A stretch of 13,137 nucleotides of DNA, from NCBI GenBank assembly GCA_003170575.1, contig PMZB01000227.1, positions 1 through 13,137 on the forward strand, read 5' to 3'. Made by a program: the position numbers and the translations under genes. The stretch is from Chlamydiia bacterium. GTDB lineage: Bacteria; Chlamydiota; Chlamydiia; Chlamydiales; FEN-1388. Of the stretch, positions 1 through 6,269 are shown piece after piece. Each line of letters opens with the position of its first letter. Position 1 is the first letter of the stretch. A model generated the notes under the pieces. It was given only the letters and a program-made list of their open reading frames with translations, had not been told where the DNA came from and did not search any database.

Positions 1-43
1 TGGGTAGCGTTGACGCTTACCCTTTAGCTTCGTAGCTTCTTCC

Positions 44-508
44 ATGAACGTGAGCGATTTACAAGGGCAAAAGTCACACCTTCAAGCTGAATGTGATCGA
101 ATTGTGGAAATTAGGAAAAGGTTAAATAATCTTAAGCCCACTGAATTTGGATATATCGTTCTTGATGAGCTTTTCAGCGGGGCCTCACATAAGGAAAGAT
201 CTGCTCTTGAAACAACTGTGACGGAAGCTCTTGGGTCAAGGAATAATGTTCTTAGCATGGTTGTGTCCCATAATAAATCACTTCCTAGGTTAGAGCAGCC
301 AGGAAACGCCTTTAAAAACTATCAACTCCTTGTAAATGACCTTGCAATCCCACTCTTCCAATTAAGAGAAGGTGTTTCAAATCGACGTACTGCCTTTCAA
401 GTCGCACGTCAAAGAGGAATGCCTGAAGAACAGATCCAACGAGCCCAAAGGCTTTTGGACCATCATGCTCGAAAAAAAAGAAGTTCCAGCAAGAGGTCTC
501 ATCGATGA
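44..508 (+). pseudogene. C-terminal fragment of a MutS-family ATPase
   Basis: The 154-aa product covers only the last part of a MutS ATPase domain (DNA mismatch recognition family). Seen: a MutS-like segment (LQGQKSHLQAE, about residues 6-16), a Walker B-like VLDELFSGAS (about 39-48) where MutS proteins usually have DE..(G/S)T, a VVSHNKSLPRLEQ segment (about 73-85) matching the conserved TH region, and a C-terminal REGVSNRRTAFQVARQRGMP segment typical of the MutS end. Walker A and all upstream domains are absent. MutS proteins are usually 500-900 aa. In this frame stops lie at 5-7 and 11-13. The codons just before the ATG (17-43, reading LPFSFVASS) still look MutS-like, and frame 1 before that reads VALTL, so an indel near 19-24 probably broke the gene. 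There is no clear ribosome binding site at the ATG. A sequencing error or a genuine short gene are the alternatives. Confidence 0.6.
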
Positions 509-516
509 GACCTCTT
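491..516 (+). terminator. Perfect 26-nt palindrome, probable Rho-independent terminator
   Basis: Bases 491-516 are a perfect palindrome (arms AAGAGGTCTCATC and its complement), followed by TT and then CAACC. With the last arm bases the transcript has a run of four U. The TGA stop of the MutS-like fragment (506-508) lies inside the right arm, so the last codons are part of the hairpin. The short U tract makes it a modest terminator in the + direction. Being symmetric it could also stop transcripts from the - strand gene at 754-1125. Confidence 0.6.
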
Positions 517-753
517 TTCAACCATGAGTTGGGTTTTGCTTTCGTTGAGGTCCCAGGGAGATGGTTCTCGACTTACTCGGTCACTATCTGTTCTGAGGGA
601 TGGGGAACACAACTTATCTGTTAACGATCGTTCCTTGTCCCTGGCTCCCAATGAACGAAAGTTACAATCGTCAACATTTCAGCGATCTTGGTTCACAATT
701 CGTTTAACGTATTGTTTCCCAACCGCTGATTTTTTCATGCGAGGGTGGTTTTT
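509..753. other. Gene-poor region with a possible folded RNA (539-661)
   Basis: About 245 bases with no convincing gene; the 77-aa open frame at 524-757 (+) has no family features and no ribosome binding site. There are long-range complementary pieces: CTTTCGTT (539-546) with AACGAAAG (654-661), CCAGGGA (553-559) with TCCCTGG (638-644), and inside them GTTCTC (564-569) with GGGAAC (603-608, one G-T pair) or alternatively GGAAC (604-608) with GTTCC (630-634). The 8-mer TATCTGTT occurs twice (585-592, 615-622). This nesting resembles a folded RNA or a degraded element. No promoter was recognised, and I cannot name an RNA family. Confidence 0.3.
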
Positions 754-1125
754 TTAGTCTACTTCGCTTTGAGTGAAAAAAAAGCCAAAATACAAAGAAA
801 TAATTCCTGCAACTAGGTGGAGGACTATATCGGCTGTGTTGTTTTCTATGATTCCTAATATGACGTGATTGCCGGCGTAGTAGCCAACTATAACATTAAG
901 AAAATTGACGATACAGAAGATGCGGAAAAACAGAAGCGATGCATAAATACCGATGGAGCCAACGGTAAGAGCAATAATTCCGATGGCAAGATGGTATAGA
1001 TTATGAATTGCGTTCACTCGAAAATACACCATCACCATGTCGTTGGGTGCTATTATAGGGATTAATCCCCAAATCCCTAGTAGTAAAAAGAAAACTCCAA
1101 AAATGTAAGCAGTAATGCGTAGCAT
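754..1125 (-). CDS. DUF4383-like four-helix membrane protein
   Basis: A 123-aa integral membrane protein of unknown function. It has four hydrophobic helices, roughly residues 3-22, 38-58, 62-82 and 97-117, with little outside them. The HNLYHLAIGI segment after helix 1 and the NNTADIVLHLVAGI segment before the last helix match the pattern of the DUF4383 family (HN..H...G and TAD..LH...G). The start is set at 1125 and not at the ATG 18 bases upstream (1143), because AGAGGGGG lies five bases before 1125, while the upstream ATG has no ribosome binding site and would lie only a few bases from the predicted transcription start. The gene is monocistronic, convergent with the MutS fragment and divergent from the deformylase-like gene. 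The family assignment is by motif pattern only; function is unknown. Confidence 0.75.
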   Translation of the reverse strand: MLRITAYIFGVFFLLLGIWGLIPIIAPNDMVMVYFRVNAIHNLYHLAIGIIALTVGSIGIYASLLFFRIFCIVNFLNVIVGYYAGNHVILGIIENNTADIVLHLVAGIISLYFGFFFTQSEVD

Positions 1126-1154
1126 AACACCCCCTCTATGCATTGAATTCTTTG

Positions 1155-1183
1155 TAAATACTGCTTTTCTGTTTGCCTGTCAA
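1155..1183 (-). promoter_or_regulatory. Sigma70-like promoter for the DUF4383-like gene
   Basis: On the - strand a perfect -35 box TTGACA (1183-1178) is separated by 17 bases from TATTTA (1160-1155, -10). Transcription would start near 1148, giving a leader of about 23 bases before the ATG at 1125. This supports the shorter start of that gene. Confidence 0.6.
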
Positions 1184-1265
1184 GATTTTTCCAGTAACAA
1201 TGAAAACAAGCAGTTAAATATAGGGACTGCTAACATTAACATGTTGGTTTACAGGAGGTTAGTCT

Positions 1266-1778
1266 ATGCCTTTATCCACACAAATTCTGTTGCTTGGAGA
1301 TTCTCGCCTTTATCAAGTTTCTGAGGAAGTAAAGAAAAAAGATACTGATCAGATCTCAACTATTGTGGCATCTCTGCATGATGCGCTGATGAATTTTCGC
1401 CGGCAGTATGGCCGTGGGCGGGCTATAGCTGCACCTCAGTTAGGCATCATGAAGCGAATCATGTATATGTGCATTGATACACCGACTGTATTTATAAATC
1501 CGTCCTTTACTTGGAAAAGCTCAGAGATGTATGAGCTGTGGGATGATTGCATGTCATTTCCAGAGCTTCTTGTCAAAGTAAAGCGGCATAAAGCGTGCCG
1601 GCTTTCCTTCTATGATCAGTCGTGGCATAAGCAAGAATGGGATTTGACAGGAGACCTTTCAGAGCTTTTGCAACATGAATATGACCATTTAGATGGCATT
1701 CTGGCTACCATGCGAGCAATAGATGGCCGCTCATTTGCTCTAGCCTCCCAAAAACATCTTGTGGGCTTTACGCGATAG
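1266..1778 (+). CDS. Peptide deformylase-like protein, atypical motifs
   Basis: Peptide deformylases are metal enzymes that remove the formyl group from new protein N-termini in the cytoplasm. This 170-aa product has the normal length and all three deformylase motifs, but two are altered. Motif 1 is GRAIAAPQ (residues 51-58; usual GxGxAAPQ, so the second Gly is Ala). Motif 2 is DDCMS (93-97; usual EGCLS), which keeps the metal-binding Cys95. Motif 3 is HEYDH (137-141; HExxH) with both His ligands and the catalytic Glu138. The metal site therefore looks complete, but substrate or activity may differ. AGGAGGT ends about six bases before the ATG, a strong ribosome binding site. It is convergent with yqgE, with only the inverted-repeat element between them. 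It could be a second, divergent deformylase copy; whether a canonical def exists elsewhere cannot be seen here. Confidence 0.85.
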   Translation: MPLSTQILLLGDSRLYQVSEEVKKKDTDQISTIVASLHDALMNFRRQYGRGRAIAAPQLGIMKRIMYMCIDTPTVFINPSFTWKSSEMYELWDDCMSFPELLVKVKRHKACRLSFYDQSWHKQEWDLTGDLSELLQHEYDHLDGILATMRAIDGRSFALASQKHLVGFTR

Positions 1779-1783
1779 GATTA

Positions 1784-1948
1784 GGGATCGTACAGGAATA
1801 ACTTTTACAGTTATAGAGGAGAAAAACGGTTCAGATCTTGACGATTTTTCCGAAGTCTTGTATCCACAGATACTTGCGAGGAAAAATCGTAAGTAAGATG
1901 AATCGATTTTTCCCACAAGATCTGTAAAAGTTATTCCTGTACGATCCC
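1784..1948. mobile_element. MITE-like element with 27-bp perfect terminal inverted repeats
   Basis: A 165-bp non-coding segment whose ends, GGGATCGTACAGGAATAACT.. (1784-1810) and its exact reverse complement (1922-1948), are perfect 27-bp inverted repeats. TTA flanks both sides (1781-1783, 1949-1951), as a 3-bp target duplication would. The inverted repeat continues on the inner side: CAAGATCTG (1916-1924) has its complement at 1832-1840, so the left arm appears to carry about 24 extra bases. Inside are three copies of CGATTTTTCC (1842-1851 +, 1880-1889 -, 1904-1913 +) and a small GTATC/GATAC hairpin (1860-1873). No open frame is present, so movement would need a transposase from elsewhere. 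It could also act, or have evolved, as a bidirectional terminator between the two convergent genes. Confidence 0.65.
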
Positions 1949-2524
1949 TTAATTCACCGAAAGGTCTTCTGGGATAGTGGAGAGGGTGGCGTATCTGCCT
2001 CCCATGCGAAGAAGCAGTGTTTTCCAGAGATTTTCTGGAGGTGTATCGAAGAGGAGTTCTCTGGATGCGGGATACAAGAACCAGCTGCCATCCAAAAATT
2101 CGCGGTCAAGCTGTCCTGTGGCCCAGCCTGCATACCCAAAATTCAAAAATACTGGAGGGGAGGATTCATCCTCGATAAGTTCATGCAGGTACTGAAGATC
2201 GCCCCCCAAATAAACATCATCAGCTATAGTGAGAAGCTGTTGTTGATCTGATGGGCTGCTGTGGAGCAGCATCATCTGATTTGTCTGCACAGGGCCCCCT
2301 GCGCGAATACTTACGTTTTTGTTTGGAGAAGAAGAGAGGTTCACAAGCTCTTCTGGAAGATCCACGTCAAGAGGCTTATTCACAAGAATAGCAAATGAGC
2401 CAGAGGTATTATGCTCGCAAATAAGCAGAACCCCTCTAAAGAAAAGCAAGTTTTCGATCTCTGGGCTTGCTATGAGAAAACATCCTTTTCTGACGGCTGT
2501 AGGAAGAGGTTCCGGATGTTCCAT
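1949..2524 (-). CDS. yqgE: YqgE/AlgH family protein (UPF0301)
   Basis: A 191-aa cytoplasmic protein of the YqgE/AlgH (DUF179) family, which is widespread in Proteobacteria, Bacteroidetes and Chlamydiae. Its molecular role is not settled; AlgH was named from alginate regulation in Pseudomonas. The family pattern is clear: an N-terminal [20 protein letters not shown] (about 14-33), then CEHN, then [11 protein letters not shown] (about 42-52), a central RAGGPVQ segment (about 74-80), and [15 protein letters not shown] (about 128-142). GATGAGG lies eight bases before the ATG. It follows mlaD after 62 bases on the same strand and may be co-transcribed with the Mla genes. Its TAA stop (1951-1949) coincides with the right TTA flank of the inverted-repeat element, so an insertion right at the stop left the protein intact. 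Confidence 0.9.
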   Translation of the reverse strand: MEHPEPLPTAVRKGCFLIASPEIENLLFFRGVLLICEHNTSGSFAILVNKPLDVDLPEELVNLSSSPNKNVSIRAGGPVQTNQMMLLHSSPSDQQQLLTIADDVYLGGDLQYLHELIEDESSPPVFLNFGYAGWATGQLDREFLDGSWFLYPASRELLFDTPPENLWKTLLLRMGGRYATLSTIPEDLSVN

Positions 2525-2586
2525 ATAAAATGCCTCATCATCTTTAAAGATCTGTATATATCGGAAAGAGTATTTTTTAACTACTA

Positions 2587-3573
2587 TTACTCATCTGGTT
2601 CAAGATCCAGCTTTTTAGCTGCTTCCTGAAGTGTGCTTAGATCCTGTTTAAGGTTTTTGAGGCCTTCGCGTACTTTTTTTTGCAGCTCTTTGTTTTGGGA
2701 AAGATCGCCTGAATCTATAGACTCCTTTATTGAGCCCATAGCTTGAGAGAGTGCTTGCACTGCTTTGGAGGCTTTCTTAAATTCATGGTCTGCCGGCGCA
2801 TCTTGCCTTCTGCGATATGCTTCTCGTTGCCAATCTCTATTTAAGTGAAAGAGCATGCCATAGGTTTGGATGTCTGAAAGAAGTGTATCTATTTTTTGGG
2901 CCGAGGCGGTGAGCGCATCATAAAGAGCAGGGTCTTTGACGAGCCTTGCAAAAGTGCCATTGCTTGTATTGATTGTTTTGAGAAGAAGTTCAAGCTCTTC
3001 AGCTGTTCTATGGATTGCTTCAGTTGTTTTAAAAATGCCTTCTTGGTTTTTCTCAACAAGACAAATGAGAGCTTCCATTGTCTGGTCAGCTTTTTTCGCA
3101 ACTGTGCTGATTTCCCCAAAGGTCTCTTCCACACTTCCCGCTTGGGAAGCGTACAGAATATCATCTGAGCCAATAGGCTGAAGATCAGACTCTTTCAACA
3201 CAGGGCGGGGGATGATGGCGATAAAGTGCTCGCCCATAAGCCCAGCGGTTTTTACTGAGATCTCGTCGCTTTTGTAAAGTTTCACTGAGGAATCAATAGC
3301 AAGCTTAAGCTCATATGGATAGATTAGTTCATTGGCTTTGGTTCGAGGAGCAAAAGCTTCTGGAAGAAGCTCAACCTGTTTTACTTCACCCACAGGTTTG
3401 CCTGCAAAGGTGACACGCGTGCCAGGGCTGATTTTATCCACATTTTGGAACCGTACATGCAGGATCAATGCTTCATCTCCAGGAGTGGGATGAAGAAAAA
3501 GCAGTGCTCGTGTCAGAAGAGCAAGAGCAAGAATAACCATAAAGCCAATTGCGGCAAGATACTGACGTTTCAT
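2587..3573 (-). CDS. mlaD: MlaD-like MCE-domain substrate-binding protein
   Basis: The periplasmic MCE component of an Mla-type lipid transporter: anchored in the inner membrane, it forms a ring that carries phospholipids to or from the permease. The 328-aa product has an N-terminal membrane anchor (about 8-28), an MCE domain (about 37-130: [27 protein letters not shown], then [12 protein letters not shown]), and a long helical C-terminal half (about 150-325) rich in Lys, Glu and Leu that is probably coiled coil. The segment [17 protein letters not shown] near 240-256 matches a signature seen after the MCE domain in such proteins. The start ATG overlaps the mlaF stop as ATGA (3573-3570), so translation is coupled. 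The gene ends in three consecutive in-frame stops (TAA TAG TAG, 2589-2581). It is longer than E. coli MlaD (about 180 aa), as is common in MlaD-like proteins of other phyla. Confidence 0.88.
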   Translation of the reverse strand: MKRQYLAAIGFMVILALALLTRALLFLHPTPGDEALILHVRFQNVDKISPGTRVTFAGKPVGEVKQVELLPEAFAPRTKANELIYPYELKLAIDSSVKLYKSDEISVKTAGLMGEHFIAIIPRPVLKESDLQPIGSDDILYASQAGSVEETFGEISTVAKKADQTMEALICLVEKNQEGIFKTTEAIHRTAEELELLLKTINTSNGTFARLVKDPALYDALTASAQKIDTLLSDIQTYGMLFHLNRDWQREAYRRRQDAPADHEFKKASKAVQALSQAMGSIKESIDSGDLSQNKELQKKVREGLKNLKQDLSTLQEAAKKLDLEPDE

Positions 3574-4382
3574 GATGTCAAGATCTCCTTTGGAATGCGC
3601 TCCCTATTCTCCCCAACAGTATAGCAAACTTGGGCTAGACGGGGGGCTGCAGGAAGTTCCTTGGAAGGTAAAGTTGCGCTTTGAATAAAAGCCTCCACTA
3701 GCGGTTCTTTCTGCGAGAAGAAGTTAAGTTTATCACCTGAAAATGGAATAATCCCATCTTGATGCAGGGCAAAATAATCGCCAATAGCGAGGGCAGTGAC
3801 AATGTCGTGCGTTACTAGGACAACGGTTGCGTGTAAACTCTTTTGGGTAGAACTGATAAGGCTCGCTATATGCTGGGCTGTAATAGGATCCAATCCTGTT
3901 GTGGGTTCATCAAAGAGTAAGATTCTGGGCTTATATACTATGAGGCGTGCGAGCGCAACACGCCGCCTTTGCCCGCCGGAGAGTTCAGAAGGATATTTTT
4001 TTTGAAATCCAGCAAGCTGCACATTCTCTAAGGCATCAGCGACTTGTTTTTGGATCGCGCCTTCATCTGAAGCAGAGTCTCTATGAGAATGAAGGGCAAA
4101 AGCAACATTTTCTTCCACGGTCATTGAATCAAAAAGAGCAGAACTTTGAAAAAGCATGCCCACATCTTTTCTAGAATGTCCTTTTCGCATCGGCTCATTA
4201 TCTATAAGTATTTTTCCTTCATCAGGAATCTCAAGTCCTGCAATTTGCCTTAAGAGAACACTTTTCCCCACTCCTGATTGTCCAAGAATAATTGTAATAC
4301 GATTGGCAGGAATATGAAGCGACAGACCTCTCAGAACAGAGTTTCCTTCATAAGACTTCCATAAATTTTTTACACTTATCAA
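3570..4382 (-). CDS. mlaF: MlaF-like ABC transporter ATPase
   Basis: The ATPase that powers the Mla lipid transporter, on the cytoplasmic side of MlaE. The 270-aa protein has all ABC motifs: Walker A GQSGVGKS (34-41), Q-loop Gln79 in MLFQSSALFDSMTV, signature LSGGQ (134-138) followed by RRRVALARLI, Walker B ILLFDEP (154-160) with catalytic Glu159, D-loop TGLDP, and H-loop His192 in VTHD. The LFDSMTVEENVAF wording is typical of the MlaF/Ttg2A branch. The start is TTG at 4382, supported by GAGGT six bases upstream and by the absence of a better start. The sequence after about residue 235 is an extra tail without a known motif. It lies 10 bases after mlaE and overlaps mlaD by 4 bases. Confidence 0.92.
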   Translation of the reverse strand: MISVKNLWKSYEGNSVLRGLSLHIPANRITIILGQSGVGKSVLLRQIAGLEIPDEGKILIDNEPMRKGHSRKDVGMLFQSSALFDSMTVEENVAFALHSHRDSASDEGAIQKQVADALENVQLAGFQKKYPSELSGGQRRRVALARLIVYKPRILLFDEPTTGLDPITAQHIASLISSTQKSLHATVVLVTHDIVTALAIGDYFALHQDGIIPFSGDKLNFFSQKEPLVEAFIQSATLPSKELPAAPRLAQVCYTVGENRERIPKEILTS

Positions 4383-4392
4383 CTATATACCT

Positions 4393-5196
4393 CTATTTAA
4401 ATCCAAAAACATACCAGTAAGCCGCATTAAGGAAAATTGTGAGAAGAAAATTTGCTCCTAGTATGGATGAATAGGCTATGACAACACTTTTTGTTGTGGC
4501 ATGTCCAACTCCTGCAGCCCCGCCATGGGTTCTCATGCCATAAAAACAGGCGATGGATACGATGAGCAGCCCAAAGATCGTCGATTTAACAACGTTGCTA
4601 ATCACATCAAACCATGTGATATATAGGGGCAGCGGTTCAAAAAAGGCGAGCGTTGTCATTCCATATAATTTTGTTGCAATAAACCACCCTCCAAAAACAC
4701 CGCATGCAGTACTAAATATTGTAAGAACAGGCATCATAAATCCAAAGCTGAGGTATCTGGGAACAAGAAGATACTCAGTTGGGTCAACTCCCATAGAGCG
4801 CATGGCATCAAGTTGTTCTGAGACCTTCATGCTGCCTATTTCAGCGCACATTGCAGCTCCGACCCTGCCTGTGATAATAAAAGCAGAAAGAACCGGCCCA
4901 ATTTCCACAAGCATGGATTTGGCCACCATTACTCCGGTAATGCATGTTAAGCCTTTGTCAGATAACTGAAAGAAGGATTGCGCGGAAAGAACCATTCCAA
5001 TAGCAAGGCCTGTGATACAGATAAGAGGCAGGGATCTCACTCCAGTTTCATACAGTTGCGCAACAATTAAATCGGTTCTTGGCCGGCGTGTACAAACAAG
5101 TTTCAAGATTTTAAATTGTGTATAAACGAATGAACCGACACTTATTAGAAAATCACGCAACGGAATAAAGAAACTTGAATGCAAAAGCTTAAACAA
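4393..5196 (-). CDS. mlaE: MlaE-like ABC transporter permease
   Basis: The inner-membrane permease of the Mla (MCE) phospholipid transporter. The 267-aa product has an N-terminal interfacial helix (about 8-33), then several hydrophobic helices (about 54-72, 98-112, 148-175, 195-222 and 242-264). The family signature EIGSMKVSEQLDAMRSMGVD lies at 119-138, the loop that contacts the ATPase, and GRVGAAMCAEIG precedes it. The start codon is TTG (5196-5194), chosen because TGAGG lies seven bases upstream and an in-frame TGA at 5208-5206 rules out a longer protein. It is the first gene of the mlaE-mlaF-mlaD unit, 10 bases before mlaF. A promoter with a TATAAT -10 box lies 34 bases upstream. Confidence 0.92.
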   Translation of the reverse strand: MFKLLHSSFFIPLRDFLISVGSFVYTQFKILKLVCTRRPRTDLIVAQLYETGVRSLPLICITGLAIGMVLSAQSFFQLSDKGLTCITGVMVAKSMLVEIGPVLSAFIITGRVGAAMCAEIGSMKVSEQLDAMRSMGVDPTEYLLVPRYLSFGFMMPVLTIFSTACGVFGGWFIATKLYGMTTLAFFEPLPLYITWFDVISNVVKSTIFGLLIVSIACFYGMRTHGGAAGVGHATTKSVVIAYSSILGANFLLTIFLNAAYWYVFGFK

Positions 5197-5229
5197 AATA
5201 AGGCCTCAAGGAAAAAAGAGCACTCTCAC

Positions 5230-5258
5230 ATTATAGTGAAAACATGAATTACATTCAT
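5230..5258 (-). promoter_or_regulatory. Promoter of the mla operon with overlapping inverted repeat
   Basis: On the - strand a perfect TATAAT -10 box (5235-5230) lies about 27 bases before the TTG of mlaE, after allowing for the transcription start. The hexamer 17 bases upstream is ATGAAT (5258-5253), a weak -35, and it is one arm of a perfect inverted repeat ATGAAT-TAC-ATTCAT (5244-5258). A protein bound there would cover the -35 region, so it is a possible operator; this is inference. Confidence 0.45.
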
Positions 5259-5327
5259 CTAGAATTTCCTCTTTGCAATAAAATATCTTTATTTTGTAAG
5301 TTGCGAATACGAGAGGGTAAAACCTCA

Positions 5328-5360
5328 ATGGCTTTAAAAAAACACAAAAGAATGTTGTGA
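5328..5360 (+). CDS. Possible 10-aa leader peptide MALKKHKRML
   Basis: A short frame, ATG (5328) to TGA (5358-5360), ending one base before the ATG of the next gene. GAGAGGG (5311-5317) stands ten bases upstream and can pair in part (GAGG 5313-5316 with CCTC 5323-5326). The next gene has no ribosome binding site of its own, so ribosomes ending here could restart there. It may equally be chance; the length is too short to judge. Confidence 0.25.
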   Translation: MALKKHKRML

Positions 5361-5361
5361 T

Positions 5362-5604
5362 ATGCAAATACAATCAAAAACACAAGCAACTGTAGCAATT
5401 CGTGAAAGTAAAAAGAACTTTCATGAAGAAGCGCGGACGCTTTTGTGTGAGGACCATGTAGGGTATGTGCTTGTCACATGCCGTAAAACAAAACAAGCAG
5501 GAAAATTGGAGGTTGAGGTATCCTACGAGGGGGATCCTGATCTTGCCTGTTATCTTGTCGATGGAGCCCAAACTTATTTTCAACATGAATTTCAGGGTGG
5601 ATAG
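5362..5604 (+). CDS. Hypothetical protein, 80 aa
   Basis: An 80-aa protein I do not recognise. It is soluble, with no membrane segment or signal peptide. The N-terminal half (to about 34) is charged and probably helical; the second half alternates like beta strands (GYVLVTCRKT, KLEVEVSYEGD, ACYLVDGAQTYF), and two Cys (41 in TCR and 63 in ACY) are present. The ATG is the only start in frame, since a TAA stop lies at 5335-5337. It has no visible ribosome binding site, but a tiny frame ends one base upstream. Its TAG stop overlaps the GTG start of the nitroreductase-like gene by one base, so the two are translationally coupled and probably act together. Confidence rests on this coupling and on the open frame, not on homology. 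Confidence 0.65.
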   Translation: MQIQSKTQATVAIRESKKNFHEEARTLLCEDHVGYVLVTCRKTKQAGKLEVEVSYEGDPDLACYLVDGAQTYFQHEFQGG

Positions 5605-6245
5605 TGAACCTGACCCGTTTTGAAGAGTTTATTTCACAAAGAAAAAATATCATCTCTTTCAAGCCAGATGTGCCTGAAGACGAACTGCTCCTTCGTTTGG
5701 TTGCCATTGCGCAAAAAACTTCTTCACTTCTCGAGCTGCAGCCTACTCGATTTGTTATTGTTAAAAGTCCGTTTGTAAAAGAAAAGATTATGCGCGCAAG
5801 CTGGACGCGTCCTGCAGTTGGATCTGCGCCCATTTTCATTGCTTTTGCTGGCGATAGAAATGTTTCAATCCCTGCAGATGAAACCTTGAAAGAGTCTTAT
5901 GAGTTTCTTTTTTCCCATAAGCCATTGGGTTTTGGCTGGCTTTGCAAGGCTTTACTTGTACCTTTCTTGCGCCTGTTCTCTCCGACTCCTGAGCTGCCAG
6001 CAGTGCATAAACGCGCGTGGCTCTACAAAGAGCTTTCTCTTAGCGCTATGCATTTTATGATTGCTGCTGAAACAGCAGGACTTTCCTATTCTGTTATTCA
6101 CCTGTTTGATGAGAACCGTGTGAAAAGGGCGCTCAACCTACCCAGAAGCTATGTTGTCCCTTTTATTCTGGCTCTTGGGTATTCAAAAGAATCTGCTTCT
6201 GAAAGGGATATATTACCCCTCTCAGATGTGATTATACGCTTGTAA
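5604..6245 (+). CDS. Nitroreductase-family protein, divergent
   Basis: Nitroreductase-family flavoproteins bind FMN and reduce various substrates with NAD(P)H. The 213-aa length fits. Matches are the N-terminal RKNIISFKPD.P.DELL segment (13-28), SSLLELQPTRFVIV (40-53, like the usual S..N.QPW.FVVV), an A-rich helix AMHFMIAAETAGLSYSVI (148-165, like the usual A...L.A...GLG) and a C-terminal ILALGYSKE (188-196, like the usual iGYp). The usual RRSxR FMN-contact motif is replaced by QRKNIISF and the QPW Trp is Thr, so FMN binding or activity may differ. The start is GTG, overlapping the previous stop as TAGTG, with AGGG six bases upstream. An insertion-like hydrophobic stretch at 108-126 (LGFGWLCKALLVPFLRLFS) replaces the usual lid region. 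Substrate unknown. Confidence 0.7.
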   Translation: MNLTRFEEFISQRKNIISFKPDVPEDELLLRLVAIAQKTSSLLELQPTRFVIVKSPFVKEKIMRASWTRPAVGSAPIFIAFAGDRNVSIPADETLKESYEFLFSHKPLGFGWLCKALLVPFLRLFSPTPELPAVHKRAWLYKELSLSAMHFMIAAETAGLSYSVIHLFDENRVKRALNLPRSYVVPFILALGYSKESASERDILPLSDVIIRL

Positions 6246-6269
6246 ATCTCCCCATGCCTAAAATCATTC

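Noticed and set aside
721..753. AACC...GGTT with a T run as a terminator
   Set aside because: Only four base pairs match and the loop is long; not convincing.
524..757. 77-aa open frame on the + strand
   Set aside because: No ribosome binding site, no family pattern, Ser/Arg-rich wording typical of non-coding DNA, and it lies across the possible folded region.
2525..2586. Separate promoter for yqgE in the gap after mlaD
   Set aside because: A TATATA box is present but no -35 at a suitable distance; co-transcription with mla is as likely.
4553..4969. 138-aa frame on the + strand opposite mlaE, and similar antisense frames across the other genes
   Set aside because: They lie wholly opposite strongly supported genes and show no family features.
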